DNA from: Senimuribacter sp049852125
GTDB taxonomy: Bacteria > Bacillota > Clostridia > Peptostreptococcales > Anaerovoracaceae
Direction of reading: 5' to 3'
Assembly (NCBI RefSeq): GCF_049852125.1
Contig: NZ_CP187532.1
Location: 2,852,001 to 2,916,000 of the forward strand
Length of the DNA stretch: 64,000 nucleotides
The position numbers were made by a program, and so were the translations under genes. Below are positions 17,958 through 28,277 of the stretch, one piece after another. Numbering within the stretch: the first letter of the stretch is position 1; every line of letters starts with the position of its first letter. The notes below the pieces were generated by a model that searched no databases, had not been told where the DNA came from, and was given only the letters and a program-made list of their open reading frames with translations.

Positions 17958-18506
17958 ATGAAAGGATTTAACCGACAAAATCAATTATTTTCCCTCTGCG
18001 GTTTGAATTGCGGGCTTTGTCCCATGTTCTTGAATAAAAACTGCCCTGGTTGCGGAGGCGGTGAAGGGAATCAGTCGTGTAAAATCGCAAGGTGCAGTCT
18101 TGAGCATGGAAAAATAGAATACTGCTATGAATGTGAAAAGTATCCATGTGAAAAGTATCAACACATTGATGATTACGATTCTTTCATCACGCATAAACGG
18201 CGAAAAGCAGATTTAGAAAGAGCAAAAAACATAGGCATTGAGCAATATAATCATGAACAGCAGGAAAAAGCACAAATTCTTTCTTACCTGCTTTCTAACT
18301 ATAATGACGGACGTAGAAAGACATTCTTTTGTGTGGCTGTCAATTTATTAGAACTTTCGGAGCTGCAAGAAGCGATAAAGCAAATACAAGCCAATGATGA
18401 ATTGTCCTCACTACCATTTAAGGCACAATGCTTGTATGTGGTAGAGGTGCTTCAGAAGATTGCTGAAAGAAGAAATATAAAACTAAAACTTATCAAGAAA
18501 AAGTGA
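17958..18506 (+). CDS. DUF3795 cysteine-rich protein (2)
   Basis: The 182-residue protein begins with a cysteine cluster (LCGLNCGLCPMFLNKNCPGC, CKIARC, CYECEKYPCEKY) that defines DUF3795. A helical C-terminal extension of about 110 residues follows (LQEAIKQIQANDELSSLPFK) and is absent from the first copy at 16661. The cysteines probably bind metal. The function is unknown. The SD AAAGGAG lies just upstream. Confidence 0.82.
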   Translation: MKGFNRQNQLFSLCGLNCGLCPMFLNKNCPGCGGGEGNQSCKIARCSLEHGKIEYCYECEKYPCEKYQHIDDYDSFITHKRRKADLERAKNIGIEQYNHEQQEKAQILSYLLSNYNDGRRKTFFCVAVNLLELSELQEAIKQIQANDELSSLPFKAQCLYVVEVLQKIAERRNIKLKLIKKK

Positions 18507-18540
18507 TTTTTAAACTTGAAATTGTAAAGGAGAAACGAGT

Positions 18541-18954
18541 ATGCTGGATAAAATACCGAATGCAGAAGAAATGATTGCTTTAGTCGGGCAATCACTATAT
18601 GATATATGGAATAAACTGTGTACCTTAATCGATGAAAAGTATGATATGGAATGCTTGTGGAACAACGGTGGTAAAGCGTGGACTTATGAGTATAAATACC
18701 GTCGTGGTGGAAAAACGCTTTGTGCATTGTACGCAAGAGAAAACTGCGTAGGATTTATGATTATCTTAGGGAAAGATGAACGATTAAAATTCGATGCAGA
18801 TAGAAATAGCTATTCAAAAGAAGTTCAAAAAATTTATGATGAAACTAAAACCTATCATGATGGAAAATGGCTGATGTTTGAGCCAACGGATACAACTTTG
18901 TTTGATGATTTCGTTAAACTGTTGGGAATAAAAAGAAAGCCCAACAGGAAGTAA
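18541..18954 (+). CDS. DUF3788 family protein (1)
   Basis: The 137-residue protein has the DUF3788 features ECLWNNGGKAWTYEYKYRRG, KTLCALYAREN and GKWLMFEP near the C-terminus. The family is probably a small ligand-binding or enzyme fold, but no function is assigned. A second DUF3788 gene lies at 33285 in the other cargo block, so this element carries two distant copies. Confidence 0.78.
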   Translation: MLDKIPNAEEMIALVGQSLYDIWNKLCTLIDEKYDMECLWNNGGKAWTYEYKYRRGGKTLCALYARENCVGFMIILGKDERLKFDADRNSYSKEVQKIYDETKTYHDGKWLMFEPTDTTLFDDFVKLLGIKRKPNRK

Positions 18955-19034
18955 TGATTTTATACTTGAATTAGAATACAAATCCCAGTTTGTGGATGCA
19001 AACAAAACGCAATTTAATAAGCAACATATTAACG

Positions 19035-19064
19035 AAACGCTCACTTTTTAGTGGGCGTTTTCTT
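19035..19064 (+). terminator. Terminator closing the first cargo block
   Basis: AAACGCTCACT (19035-19045) pairs with AGTGGGCGTTT (19050-19060), with a T-rich tail TTTTCTT. It separates the cargo from the topB operon. Confidence 0.8.
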
Positions 19065-19088
19065 ATGCCCTGAAAGGAGGCGATTCTT

Positions 19089-19219
19089 ATTTGGAACATA
19101 CTGACACACTTATTCACTTTTACCGGAGGCACCGTAATGGGTGTTATACTCATGTGCCTTCTGCAAGCAGGGAAACAGGAAGATCAGCAGATGGAAGAAA
19201 TGCAAAGGAGGAATAACGA

Positions 19220-19223
<4 letters not shown>
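19089..19223 (+). CDS. DUF3789 small membrane protein, ATT start
   Basis: The reading frame opens after TGA 19071-19073. AAAGGAGG (19073-19080) is followed 8 nt later by ATT 19089, then WNILTHLFTFTGGTVMGVIL. No ATG, GTG or TTG occurs in frame before ATG 19137, which would remove the first half of the only membrane helix. The 44-residue product (one helix, then a charged tail KQEDQQMEEMQRRNNE) matches the small DUF3789 proteins that precede topoisomerase III in Tn1549-like elements. The stop overlaps the topB start as ATGA. The role is unknown. Confidence 0.7.
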
Positions 19224-21324
<2,101 letters not shown>

Positions 21325-21328
<4 letters not shown>

Positions 21329-21702
21329 GCGCCCCGCCGGAAAGGGAACTGACACGATCCGAGCGGGCGGCGGTCCGAAGGCTGGTGACGAATTTGTGCG
21401 CCAACTATGACTGCCAGGATAAGCTCTGCCTTCCCCTGGACTGTCCCTGCTACATGCTGAATAAATGGTGGACCGGCGCGTTCTGCCGCTATTTCCGGGC
21501 GGCGGTGCTGCCTACGCAGCCAAAGCTGGAATCTTCCCTGACCGGTGAAGATACTTCTCTCAGGCAGAAAATATGCCCGGTCTGCGGAAAGGCTTACCTT
21601 CCGGTCACAAGCCAGGCGTATTGTTCCGATTATTGCCGCAGCTTCGCCAGACGAAAATCCGAGCGGGAACGGAAACGGCGCAGGCGGCAAAACAGGGGGT
21701 GA
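21325..21702 (+). CDS. Cysteine-rich VLP domain protein
   Basis: The ATG overlaps the topB stop. The 125-residue product starts with TRSERAAVRRLVTNLCANYD, followed by CLPLDCPCYML, the hallmark of the Cys-rich VLP family found in Tn1549-like elements. The C-terminal half has a zinc-ribbon-like pattern (CPVCGKAYLPVTSQAYCSDYC) and a very basic tail (RRKSERERKRRRRQNRG) suited to DNA binding. A role as a relaxosome accessory is plausible but unproven. Confidence 0.82.
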
Positions 21703-21704
21703 TG

Positions 21705-21817
21705 TGTCCGCAACTTAGCTCAATCAGGCCAGTGTTTTCAAGGGTTTTAAGGCCCTGTTTACAGGGCGCCTATATTGGAATGCTCCCGGCCTCTGAAATG
21801 GGGCTAAGTTGCGGACA
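21705..21817. repeat. 113-bp intergenic element bounded by 15-bp perfect inverted repeats
   Basis: TGTCCGCAACTTAGC (21705-21719) and its exact reverse complement (21803-21817) enclose 83 bp. Inside, GCCCTG (21752-21757) pairs with CAGGGC (21762-21767) around a TTTA loop. There is no open frame of note. The element sits within the DNA-processing module between the VLP gene and the accessory-protein run. It could be an oriT, a regulatory RNA structure or a small non-autonomous insertion; the sequence alone does not decide. Confidence 0.6.
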
Positions 21818-21861
21818 AAGGGCGCTTTTCCGACGCTCTGATTTTATGACAGTTTGGAGGG

Positions 21862-22386
21862 ATGCTTATAGAAAAAACACCGATTGTGCCGCAGATCATG
21901 CGGATTGATACCAGGGCGCAGGCCATTGATATGCAGCAGATCGACAACCGGCGCTTTCTGTTCAACCCAAAGACTGGTGTGCTGGTCCTGGGACGCCAAT
22001 ATAAAGAAACAAGTTTTGTAAATGCCAGCCATGCCGTGGAGCTGGCAGACGCGGGAATCACAAAGGGCTTCGATGATTTTGTGCGGGGCTGGATCGGAAC
22101 CGGCGGGCACTATCCCAAAGGGGTGATCCACTTTGCCCCCTGTGTAGATTCCAGAAACATTTCCCTTTTTGACCGAGCTTTTGACACGCTGAAAATGTTC
22201 AGGGAAAACGGCGCGCTGGCCGGAACGGTGGTACGTGGCTTCGGGAGTCGATGGGAACAGCCCTTATCTGCGATCCTTACAGATTTACAGAAAGAGGAAC
22301 AAAAGCCTTCCCTCCGGCAGCAGCTAAAGAAAACGCCGGAGGGCAAAGCTGTCCGGCACAGGAAAGAAAACCAACAACAACGATAG
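21862..22386 (+). CDS. ICE accessory protein with shared C-terminal tail (1)
   Basis: The ATG at 21862 is only 1 nt from GGAGG (21856-21860), too close for normal initiation. ATA at 21868 has 7-nt spacing and could be the real start. The ~174-residue product has no recognised domain (QQIDNRRFLFNPKTGVLVLG, GTGGHYPKGVIHFAPCVD). The C-terminus KPSLRQQLKKTPEG followed by a basic, Gln-rich end (RKENQQQR) recurs in its neighbours. It may belong to the accessory or anti-restriction-type proteins common beside relaxase genes, but no ArdA/ArdC motif is evident. Confidence 0.7.
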   Translation: MLIEKTPIVPQIMRIDTRAQAIDMQQIDNRRFLFNPKTGVLVLGRQYKETSFVNASHAVELADAGITKGFDDFVRGWIGTGGHYPKGVIHFAPCVDSRNISLFDRAFDTLKMFRENGALAGTVVRGFGSRWEQPLSAILTDLQKEEQKPSLRQQLKKTPEGKAVRHRKENQQQR

Positions 22387-22398
22387 GAGGCGATTTTT

Positions 22399-23019
22399 TT
22401 GAGTATCAACTATATTGAAACAGAGGACCTTCGCCGTATGGAGGGAAAAGACGGCCTGATCTTGCAGGGCTGCGGCGGCGAGCTGCAGGAATGGCTTGAC
22501 GGGATCAATGAAATGTTCACTGAGGCCGGTATTCTGAAAAACGGAGCGGAGTTCCAGGACATTTCTTCTTTTGAGTATGACGGCCTTACCTGTCTGCTCT
22601 ATCCTTTTGAGGGTGTGGACCTGGATATTGGGAAACTTGCCGTGTGGCGTTTACAGACCCATGAGAATTTTGGCGGCACATGGCTTTCTGATTTTGTCCC
22701 CAACCGCCTGGGCGGATTTATCGGAGAACCGGAAAAGCCGGACTGTGCGCTGATCGGGCAGGATGGCAATATTTTTAACCTGGTGGGGATCGCTGCCCGC
22801 ACTTTGCGGGAGCATGGGCTTACAGACCAGGCAAAGGAAATGAAGGACCGGGTATTTGCTTCCGGCAGTTATGGCGAGGCGCTTTGTATCATCGGCGAGT
22901 ATGTGAATATCACAGATACGGAGCAGGAACAAAGGGCCTCCCTCCGGCAGCAGCTTAAAGGAACGAAAACAGCGGAACCGTCTGCCCGGCCAAAACCGGA
23001 AAAGCAGCAGGAACGATAA
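22399..23019 (+). CDS. ICE accessory protein with shared C-terminal tail (2)
   Basis: TTG 22399 lies 8 nt after AGGAGG (22385-22390). The 206-residue product has no family I can name. A well-formed central-to-C-terminal segment reads CALIGQDGNIFNLVGIAART and SYGEALCIIGEYVNITD. The tail RASLRQQLKGTKTAEP followed by KPEKQQER closely matches the preceding protein; even the DNA (CCTCCGGCAGCAGCT) is shared at about 22311 and 22939. The spacing to both neighbours is short, indicating one operon. Confidence 0.75.
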   Translation: MSINYIETEDLRRMEGKDGLILQGCGGELQEWLDGINEMFTEAGILKNGAEFQDISSFEYDGLTCLLYPFEGVDLDIGKLAVWRLQTHENFGGTWLSDFVPNRLGGFIGEPEKPDCALIGQDGNIFNLVGIAARTLREHGLTDQAKEMKDRVFASGSYGEALCIIGEYVNITDTEQEQRASLRQQLKGTKTAEPSARPKPEKQQER

Positions 23020-23031
23020 CAGGAGGTGCCG

Positions 23032-23964
23032 ATGAAAAGAGAAAAGACTTACGGTGTATGGGCGGTGCGCAGCGCCGCTTCGATCTTTGGGCGGGCGGAA
23101 AGCTGGTGCAAGGAGGACGGCAAACCCCTTGAATTTGCTTCCCAGGAGGCAGCCGAGGCTTACGCAAAGGAATGTAACAGCCGCACGACTGCCAACGTCC
23201 ACTATTTTGTAAAGGAAAAAGAACCGGAACCGGGTGCTGTCCGAAAGGACGGAACACAGCCGGACAGAGCTGCCCGCGCCCATGAGGAACAGACACCCCG
23301 GAATGCGGCAGTGGAAAAACTGAATGAGATTCCCGGCAGGCAGCTTTCTAAAGAGCTGGACCCTTTGGTGGAAATCCGTTCTGCGGTACACGGTAACTAT
23401 GCCGGCATGGTCGCCATGCTTGCGGCAGATAACCGGGTCTATCTGGGCCGCGAGGAACGCTATCATTATCAGGACGGGCTTACCTCCTATTATGATAACG
23501 GCGACGGTTCCCTATGCTTTGTCACAGACCGGGCGGATATGTATTATTTCCTCTACGGTGAGGGCTGGGCCCATTCTCAGGCGGAAATGCTGGAGCGCGG
23601 GCTTACAGGGGATCAGTATGCGGAGTTTGCCCGGCTGCAAAATGGCGTTCTCCGGCAGTTTGAAGCGCAGAGGGAAATCCTGTTCGCCGGACAGCCCTTC
23701 CAGCCGCCCGAAAGCTATCTGCACAACGCAGAGCTTTACGAGGAAGGACAGACCGGCAATTATAATATGCTGGACGGCAGGCTGAACAATGAGCCCCCGG
23801 TAAAGCCGGACCTGACGGACGGCCAGACCTATGAGGAAATCCGGGAGCTTGCCCCGGAGACCTTGCCGGAAGAAAAGCCCTCTATCCTGGATCGCCTGAA
23901 ATCCGAGCGTCCGGAACATGAGGCAAGGCAGGTCACACCGCCTGTCCTGGAAAGGGGGCTTTGA
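23032..23964 (+). CDS. ICE accessory protein with shared C-terminal tail (3)
   Basis: ATG 23032 follows AGGAGG at 5 nt. The 310-residue protein starts with a short module (YGVWAVRSAASIFGRAESWC) resembling small DUFs that read out in-trans arguments in these elements. A charged linker and a second domain with LDPLVEIRSAVHGNYAGMVA and LTDGQTYEEI follow. The tail region KPSILDRLKSERPEHEARQ is a variant of the tail shared by the flanking genes. Function is unknown. The stop overlaps the next gene's leader. Confidence 0.72.
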   Translation: MKREKTYGVWAVRSAASIFGRAESWCKEDGKPLEFASQEAAEAYAKECNSRTTANVHYFVKEKEPEPGAVRKDGTQPDRAARAHEEQTPRNAAVEKLNEIPGRQLSKELDPLVEIRSAVHGNYAGMVAMLAADNRVYLGREERYHYQDGLTSYYDNGDGSLCFVTDRADMYYFLYGEGWAHSQAEMLERGLTGDQYAEFARLQNGVLRQFEAQREILFAGQPFQPPESYLHNAELYEEGQTGNYNMLDGRLNNEPPVKPDLTDGQTYEEIRELAPETLPEEKPSILDRLKSERPEHEARQVTPPVLERGL

Positions 23965-23966
23965 GT

Positions 23967-24665
23967 ATGGGGACAAAATTTGAAGGTGTGGACATACTGG
24001 GCTTTCTGGGGCAGGTCGTAGAACTGCATACACAGCATTATAAAGATGATTTTGACATAGATAAAGAGCTGATCCCAAAGCTGGCCCTATCAGGAGAACC
24101 GGAGGACCGGCGCCTTCTCTGGATGTCAAGACCCTGCGGCACCTATACCCTGCGGGAGCGGGAAGTCCATCTGGAGGACAGCTATGCGAATAATGTGTGG
24201 AGGTTCTACCATGAGCAGACTAAAGACCCGGTCCTTGCCTATGCCATCTCTATCAAAGACGTGCGGGACGGGAAAGTAATCGGCAATATCTATCCGCTGG
24301 ATTATGGGTCGCATGTAGAGCGGACAAAATCGCTGACCTGCCCCATAGAAAAAGTTTCTGTCGTATTTGAGGATGGAACCAACATCATAATCCCTTACCA
24401 AAACCGGAGGCGGCTTATCAATGAGCTTATGCCGATGCACGGAAATCCAAAGTCGATGACCGATCTGCCGGAAAACGAACATGAGCTTGCCATGATCCTG
24501 AAACGGGAACGGTTCAAACGCTCTTACCATGCTGTGAGCGGCGATATAAAAGAATACATTGACGGTTTGGAGAACAATACCCTGCGCGGCAAGCTCAAAG
24601 AAGCACGGACAGCCGCCGCAACTTCTCCGAAGCCGCCCTCCCCGAACAAGGGGCCAGAACGATGA
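23967..24665 (+). CDS. ICE accessory protein with shared C-terminal tail (4)
   Basis: I chose ATG 23967 (SD AAAGGGGG about 10 nt upstream); TTG 23961 is possible. The 232-residue protein has a mixed fold without known motifs: LWMSRPCGTYTLREREVHLE, VFEDGTNIIIPYQNRRRL and LPENEHELAMILKRERFKR. The end NTLRGKLKEARTAAATSPKP...KGPER is a looser version of the tail of its neighbours. It overlaps mobC by 4 nt, so it belongs to the relaxosome operon. Confidence 0.75.
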   Translation: MGTKFEGVDILGFLGQVVELHTQHYKDDFDIDKELIPKLALSGEPEDRRLLWMSRPCGTYTLREREVHLEDSYANNVWRFYHEQTKDPVLAYAISIKDVRDGKVIGNIYPLDYGSHVERTKSLTCPIEKVSVVFEDGTNIIIPYQNRRRLINELMPMHGNPKSMTDLPENEHELAMILKRERFKRSYHAVSGDIKEYIDGLENNTLRGKLKEARTAAATSPKPPSPNKGPER

Positions 24666-25006
24666 AGGGCGGACGGGATAAGCGGTCTGTCCGTGTGGAG
24701 TTCGTTTTGACCGAGGCGGAGGCTGCTTTGATAAAGGAACATATGGCGGAGCTGGGGATCACCAACCTTTCCGCTTATCTTCGCAAGATGGCAGTGGACG
24801 GTTACATCATTCACCTGGATATGGGCGACATTCAGGAAATGATACGCCTCCTTCGTATCTGTTCCAATAACTTAAATCAGTACACACGGCGTGCCAATGA
24901 GACCGGCAGCGTTTACGCTGCGGATGTGGAAGATCTGCGTACCCGGCTGGATGACCTGTGGAATGGTATGGATAAGCTGCTCCGGGGATTTGCAAACATT
25001 TCATAA
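24662..25006 (+). CDS. mobC: MobC-family relaxosome protein
   Basis: The 114-residue protein has a ribbon-helix-helix start (RSVRVEFVLTEAEAALIKEH, LGITNLSAYLRKMAVDGY) followed by IRLLRICSNNLNQYTRRANE, typical of MobC/BmgB proteins. These bind oriT and help the relaxase nick. The relaxase gene lies 1 kb downstream. The start overlaps the preceding stop by 4 nt. Confidence 0.88.
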   Translation: MKGGRDKRSVRVEFVLTEAEAALIKEHMAELGITNLSAYLRKMAVDGYIIHLDMGDIQEMIRLLRICSNNLNQYTRRANETGSVYAADVEDLRTRLDDLWNGMDKLLRGFANIS

Positions 25007-25099
25007 ATGGAGAAAATAGCCGTTGCTTTCCGGGAACCGGCACGATAGAATTTTGGCAGAGGGATATGATACTTTTCCTCGTGGAAGGAGGCTTGACCT

Positions 25100-25390
25100 A
25101 TGCGTCTGATATTCAAACTGTTGGCGTTTCCCTTTGTCCTGGTTACGGGGCTTCTTTATCTGGTATGCAAGTTTCTGGTGATCGCGTCCGGCGCGGTGCT
25201 GGGGATTTTATCAGGCATTGTATTTCTGGCGTCACTGATACTGTTCTTTACTGCCGGAGTGTGGGCCGGGCTTGCATGGCTGGTGATCGCGTTTCTGATA
25301 AGCCCCTATGGTCTGCCAATGGCGGCGGCCTGGCTGGTCGGGATGATCGGCGGAGCAAACCGCGCGCTCAGGGATTTTGTATTTGGATAA
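25100..25390 (+). CDS. CD1845-family membrane protein
   Basis: A 96-residue hydrophobic protein with three membrane helices (FKLLAFPFVLVTGLLYLVCK, GAVLGILSGIVFLASLILFF, VWAGLAWLVIAFLISPYG) and the ending GMIGGANRALRDFVFG. This matches the CD1845 family of C. difficile CTn elements, which always lies between mobC and the relaxase. The function is unknown. GGAGG lies 8 nt upstream of ATG 25100. Confidence 0.82.
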   Translation: MRLIFKLLAFPFVLVTGLLYLVCKFLVIASGAVLGILSGIVFLASLILFFTAGVWAGLAWLVIAFLISPYGLPMAAAWLVGMIGGANRALRDFVFG

Positions 25391-25480
25391 ACTTATGGGC
25401 GGGGCATATTGGTGTCTCGCCCTTTTTTTCACTATTTGGAGCCGTCTCACAAGGCAGCTTCTTCTATTTGGAGGGATCAC

Positions 25481-25990
25481 ATGAAAGACACAACACAGCT
25501 ATATATCTATCCGGCTTCCTATGCGTATGAGCATGGAGAGTTGGAACAATACCGCGCTTCCTATAAGGCAAATATCGCCTGCAAGGAGGCAATCGAGCAG
25601 GCCATTGTCGATCACTACCGGGATAACCGCCTGGGCACGGAGGCAGTACATCAGGTCTTGGAACAATTCGGCTATGACCGGATGTTTTATGTGCTTGCCA
25701 ACACGGTCCGGCAGAAGGATTGGGACGGGCGCATTTCCCGCGATAACAAAGTCTGGGCGAAATCCATTCCGGTCTATGAGAACCCGGACGGTTTCGGCCA
25801 TGACCGGAATGTTTACTTTGTGGTGGACCGCAGCCACCCCGGACTTACGGATTTATTTCTCACCCAGGCACGGAAGGAGTATGCACTGGCCCAGGAGAAA
25901 AAGCCTTCTGTCCGTGACAGCCTGAATAAAAACGCCGGGCAGCAGGCCAGAGCAGAGAAACCAAAGCAGCGCAAGAGCCAGGAACGATAA
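25481..25990 (+). CDS. DUF3849 protein with shared C-terminal tail
   Basis: ATG 25481 follows GGAGGG. The 169-residue protein has the DUF3849 pattern LYIYPASYAYEHGELEQYRA, ACKEAIEQAI and RMFYVLANTVRQKDWDGRIS. Domains like this are also found inside large anti-restriction or helicase-like proteins of mobile elements. The tail KKPSVRDSLNKNAGQQARAE ending in KPKQRKSQER matches the tails of the genes at 21.9-24.7 kb. It directly precedes the relaxase gene. Confidence 0.82.
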   Translation: MKDTTQLYIYPASYAYEHGELEQYRASYKANIACKEAIEQAIVDHYRDNRLGTEAVHQVLEQFGYDRMFYVLANTVRQKDWDGRISRDNKVWAKSIPVYENPDGFGHDRNVYFVVDRSHPGLTDLFLTQARKEYALAQEKKPSVRDSLNKNAGQQARAEKPKQRKSQER

Positions 25991-26020
25991 CCGGCTGAAT
26001 TGAATCAAGGGGGTGATGGT

Positions 26021-27427
26021 ATGGCGACTACACGGCTGATGCCGCTGCATGTGGGAAAAGGCCGGGATGTGTCTACGGCCATTGCGGACATCATTGACTA
26101 TGTGGAGAATCCGCAGAAAACGGATTTTGGAAAATTCATTTATGGTTATGAGTGTGATACCCGGATCGCGGATGCGGAGTTCCTTCTTTCCAAGCGGCAG
26201 TATTTGAACCTGACCGGACGGGACCGGGGCGCGGATGATGTGATCGCCTACCACCTCCGGCAAGCCTTCAAGCCCGGCGAAGTCATGCCGGAAGAAGCGA
26301 ACCAGATCGGGCGGGAGCTCGCACTGAAGCTGACAAAGGGCAATCATGCTTTTGTGGTGTGTACCCATGTGGATAAGCACCATGTTCATAATCACATCAT
26401 CATCAATTCCACCGCCCTTGACTGCACCCGAAAATTCCGCAACTTCTGGGGCTCTACCTGGGCGATCCGGCGCATGAATGACAAGCTGTGTTTGGAGCAT
26501 GGTCTGTCTATCGTGGAGAATCCAAAACCCAGCAGGGATCACTATGGCACATGGCTGGGAAATGAAAAACAGCCCTCCTTCCAGGAGCAGCTACGCCGGG
26601 CAATCGACGCGGCTCTGGAAGAAAGACCGAAGGATTTTGAGGAATTTCTGAAAAATCTGGAGGCTGCCGGAATCGAAGTCAATCGGGAACGCAAGAACCT
26701 CCGGCTCCGGGTGGCGGGGCAGAAAAACTATACCCGGTGTAATACGCTGAAAGGCGACTACACCGAGCAGGCCATATGGGAACGGATCGAGGGCGCCCGC
26801 ACGGTAAAACCCCGCCGCACTTTTTCTCAAAAGCCGGCTCCGAAGGTTGGGCTGCTGGTGGATATTGAGGCGGCGGTCCGAGCCGGCAAGGGGCCGGGCT
26901 ATGAACGCTGGGCGAAGGTGTTTAACTTAAAACAGCTCTCCCAGGCGGTGATCTACCTGAAAGAGCATGGGGATATGAGCTATGAAGATTTGCAGGAAAA
27001 AGCTGCGGCCGCTACCGCCAGCTTTAATGCTCTGTCGGCACAGATCAAGGACCTGGAATCGCAGATGACCGCCAACGGAGAATTGCAGAAGCAGATCGTG
27101 AATTATGCAAAGACGCGGGCGGTCTATGTGGATTACCGCAAGGCCGGTTACAGTAAAAAATTCCGGTCAGAGCATGAGGCGGACATTCTATTGCACCAGG
27201 CGGCGAAGAAATATTTTGACAGCATGGGCATTACGAAACTTCCCTCTGTCAAATCACTCCGGGAGGAATACGCCGGCCTGCTGGAACAGAAACGGAAAGC
27301 CTATGCTGCCTATAAGCAGGCCCGGTCTGATATGAAGGAGCTTCATAATATCAAGGCCAACGTGGATTATCTGCTGGACATTCCTTCTTCCCAAGAGCAG
27401 CAGAAAGATAAGCAAAAATCCCGGTAG
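26021..27427 (+). CDS. MOBP-type relaxase
   Basis: The ATG 26021 start (SD AAGGGGG) gives 468 residues. Motif I has a candidate catalytic Tyr in IIDYVENPQKT (about 28). Motif III is HVDKHHVHNHIIIN (about 123-136), the His triad of VirD2/MobA-like relaxases. The C-terminal half is coiled-coil rich (IKDLESQMTANGELQKQIVN). The relaxase nicks oriT and leads the strand into the recipient. The internal segment KQPSFQEQLRRAIDAAL (about 182-198) resembles the shared tail motif of the accessory proteins. The end is QEQQKDKQKSR. Confidence 0.92.
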   Translation: MATTRLMPLHVGKGRDVSTAIADIIDYVENPQKTDFGKFIYGYECDTRIADAEFLLSKRQYLNLTGRDRGADDVIAYHLRQAFKPGEVMPEEANQIGRELALKLTKGNHAFVVCTHVDKHHVHNHIIINSTALDCTRKFRNFWGSTWAIRRMNDKLCLEHGLSIVENPKPSRDHYGTWLGNEKQPSFQEQLRRAIDAALEERPKDFEEFLKNLEAAGIEVNRERKNLRLRVAGQKNYTRCNTLKGDYTEQAIWERIEGARTVKPRRTFSQKPAPKVGLLVDIEAAVRAGKGPGYERWAKVFNLKQLSQAVIYLKEHGDMSYEDLQEKAAAATASFNALSAQIKDLESQMTANGELQKQIVNYAKTRAVYVDYRKAGYSKKFRSEHEADILLHQAAKKYFDSMGITKLPSVKSLREEYAGLLEQKRKAYAAYKQARSDMKELHNIKANVDYLLDIPSSQEQQKDKQKSR

Positions 27428-27467
27428 CAATTCTATGTTGCTAAATATTTTTTCTATGGTAAAATAG

Positions 27468-27478
27468 AACCCTACACT
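27468..27478. repeat. 11-bp repeat, copy 1 (AACCCTACACT)
   Basis: AACCCTACACT at 27468-27478 recurs exactly at 28277-28287. The two copies flank the tandem-MerR gene, one in its leader and one in front of the ABC transporter, so they are candidate operators. Confidence 0.55.
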
Positions 27479-27533
27479 ATAACACCAGACTTTTTGGCTA
27501 TGGTATATTGGGAGAGAATGGAGGCGGGAAACA

Positions 27534-28277
27534 GTGAAAACATATAAAACTGCGGAAGTAGCCGCAATCATCGGAATACACCCAAATACAGTACGGTTAT
27601 ATGAAAAACTGAAACTGATACCCACGCCAGAACGGTTACCAAATGGCTATCGTGTATTTACAGAATTTCATATAAAGCAATGTAAGCTGATACGTCTTGC
27701 ATTTCAAGTGGAGATCTTGCAGAACGGATTAAGAAAGAAAATCGCACAGATGATTATGGTATCAGCAACAGGAGATTTTGTTACAGCTATTGCGCTTACA
27801 AAAAATTATTTGAAGCAAATCAGACAGGAACGCCAGGACGCAGAAGAAGCTATTGAAATTGTAAAACAGATTTTATCTGGCAGTATTAGGGAAAATTCCC
27901 GGCAGTTGAAGCGAAAAGATGTGTCAGAACTGCTTGATATTTCTATGGACACTCTCCGAAATTGGGAAATGAACGGCCTACTTACCGTAAAAAGAAAAGA
28001 TAACGGGTATCGCGTCTATACGGATGAGGACATACAGCGGCTAAAAATCATTCGCTCATTAAGATGTGCGAATTATTCTTTAGAAGCAATCCTGCGGCTT
28101 TTGCAACAGCTATCCAAAAATCCCGATACAGATATTCGCGCTACATTAAACACACCAAAACAGACGGATGACATTATTTCTGTCTGCGACAGACTGATCG
28201 TGTCGCTGTCAGAGGCAGAAAAAAATGCAGCCATTATTTTGGATATGCTGCAAGATATGAAAATCCAATTTTCTTAA
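27534..28277 (+). CDS. MerR-family regulator with two HTH domains
   Basis: GTG 27534 (SD GGAGG) starts a 247-residue protein. The first MerR HTH is at about 1-60 (TAEVAAIIGIHPNTVRLYEK). A helical linker follows, and a second MerR HTH lies at about 125-190 (VSELLDISMDTLRNWEMNG, YRVYTDEDIQRLKIIRSLR). Two HTH units in one chain are uncommon in this family. The exact repeats AACCCTACACT on both sides of the gene are likely binding sites. The ABC exporter immediately downstream is the probable target. Confidence 0.82.
   Translation: MKTYKTAEVAAIIGIHPNTVRLYEKLKLIPTPERLPNGYRVFTEFHIKQCKLIRLAFQVEILQNGLRKKIAQMIMVSATGDFVTAIALTKNYLKQIRQERQDAEEAIEIVKQILSGSIRENSRQLKRKDVSELLDISMDTLRNWEMNGLLTVKRKDNGYRVYTDEDIQRLKIIRSLRCANYSLEAILRLLQQLSKNPDTDIRATLNTPKQTDDIISVCDRLIVSLSEAEKNAAIILDMLQDMKIQFS

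Noticed and set aside
23032..24665. Accessory genes considered as ArdA/ArdC anti-restriction proteins
   Set aside because: I could not find the ArdA acidic pattern or the ArdC metalloprotease HExxH motif; no anti-restriction name is supported.
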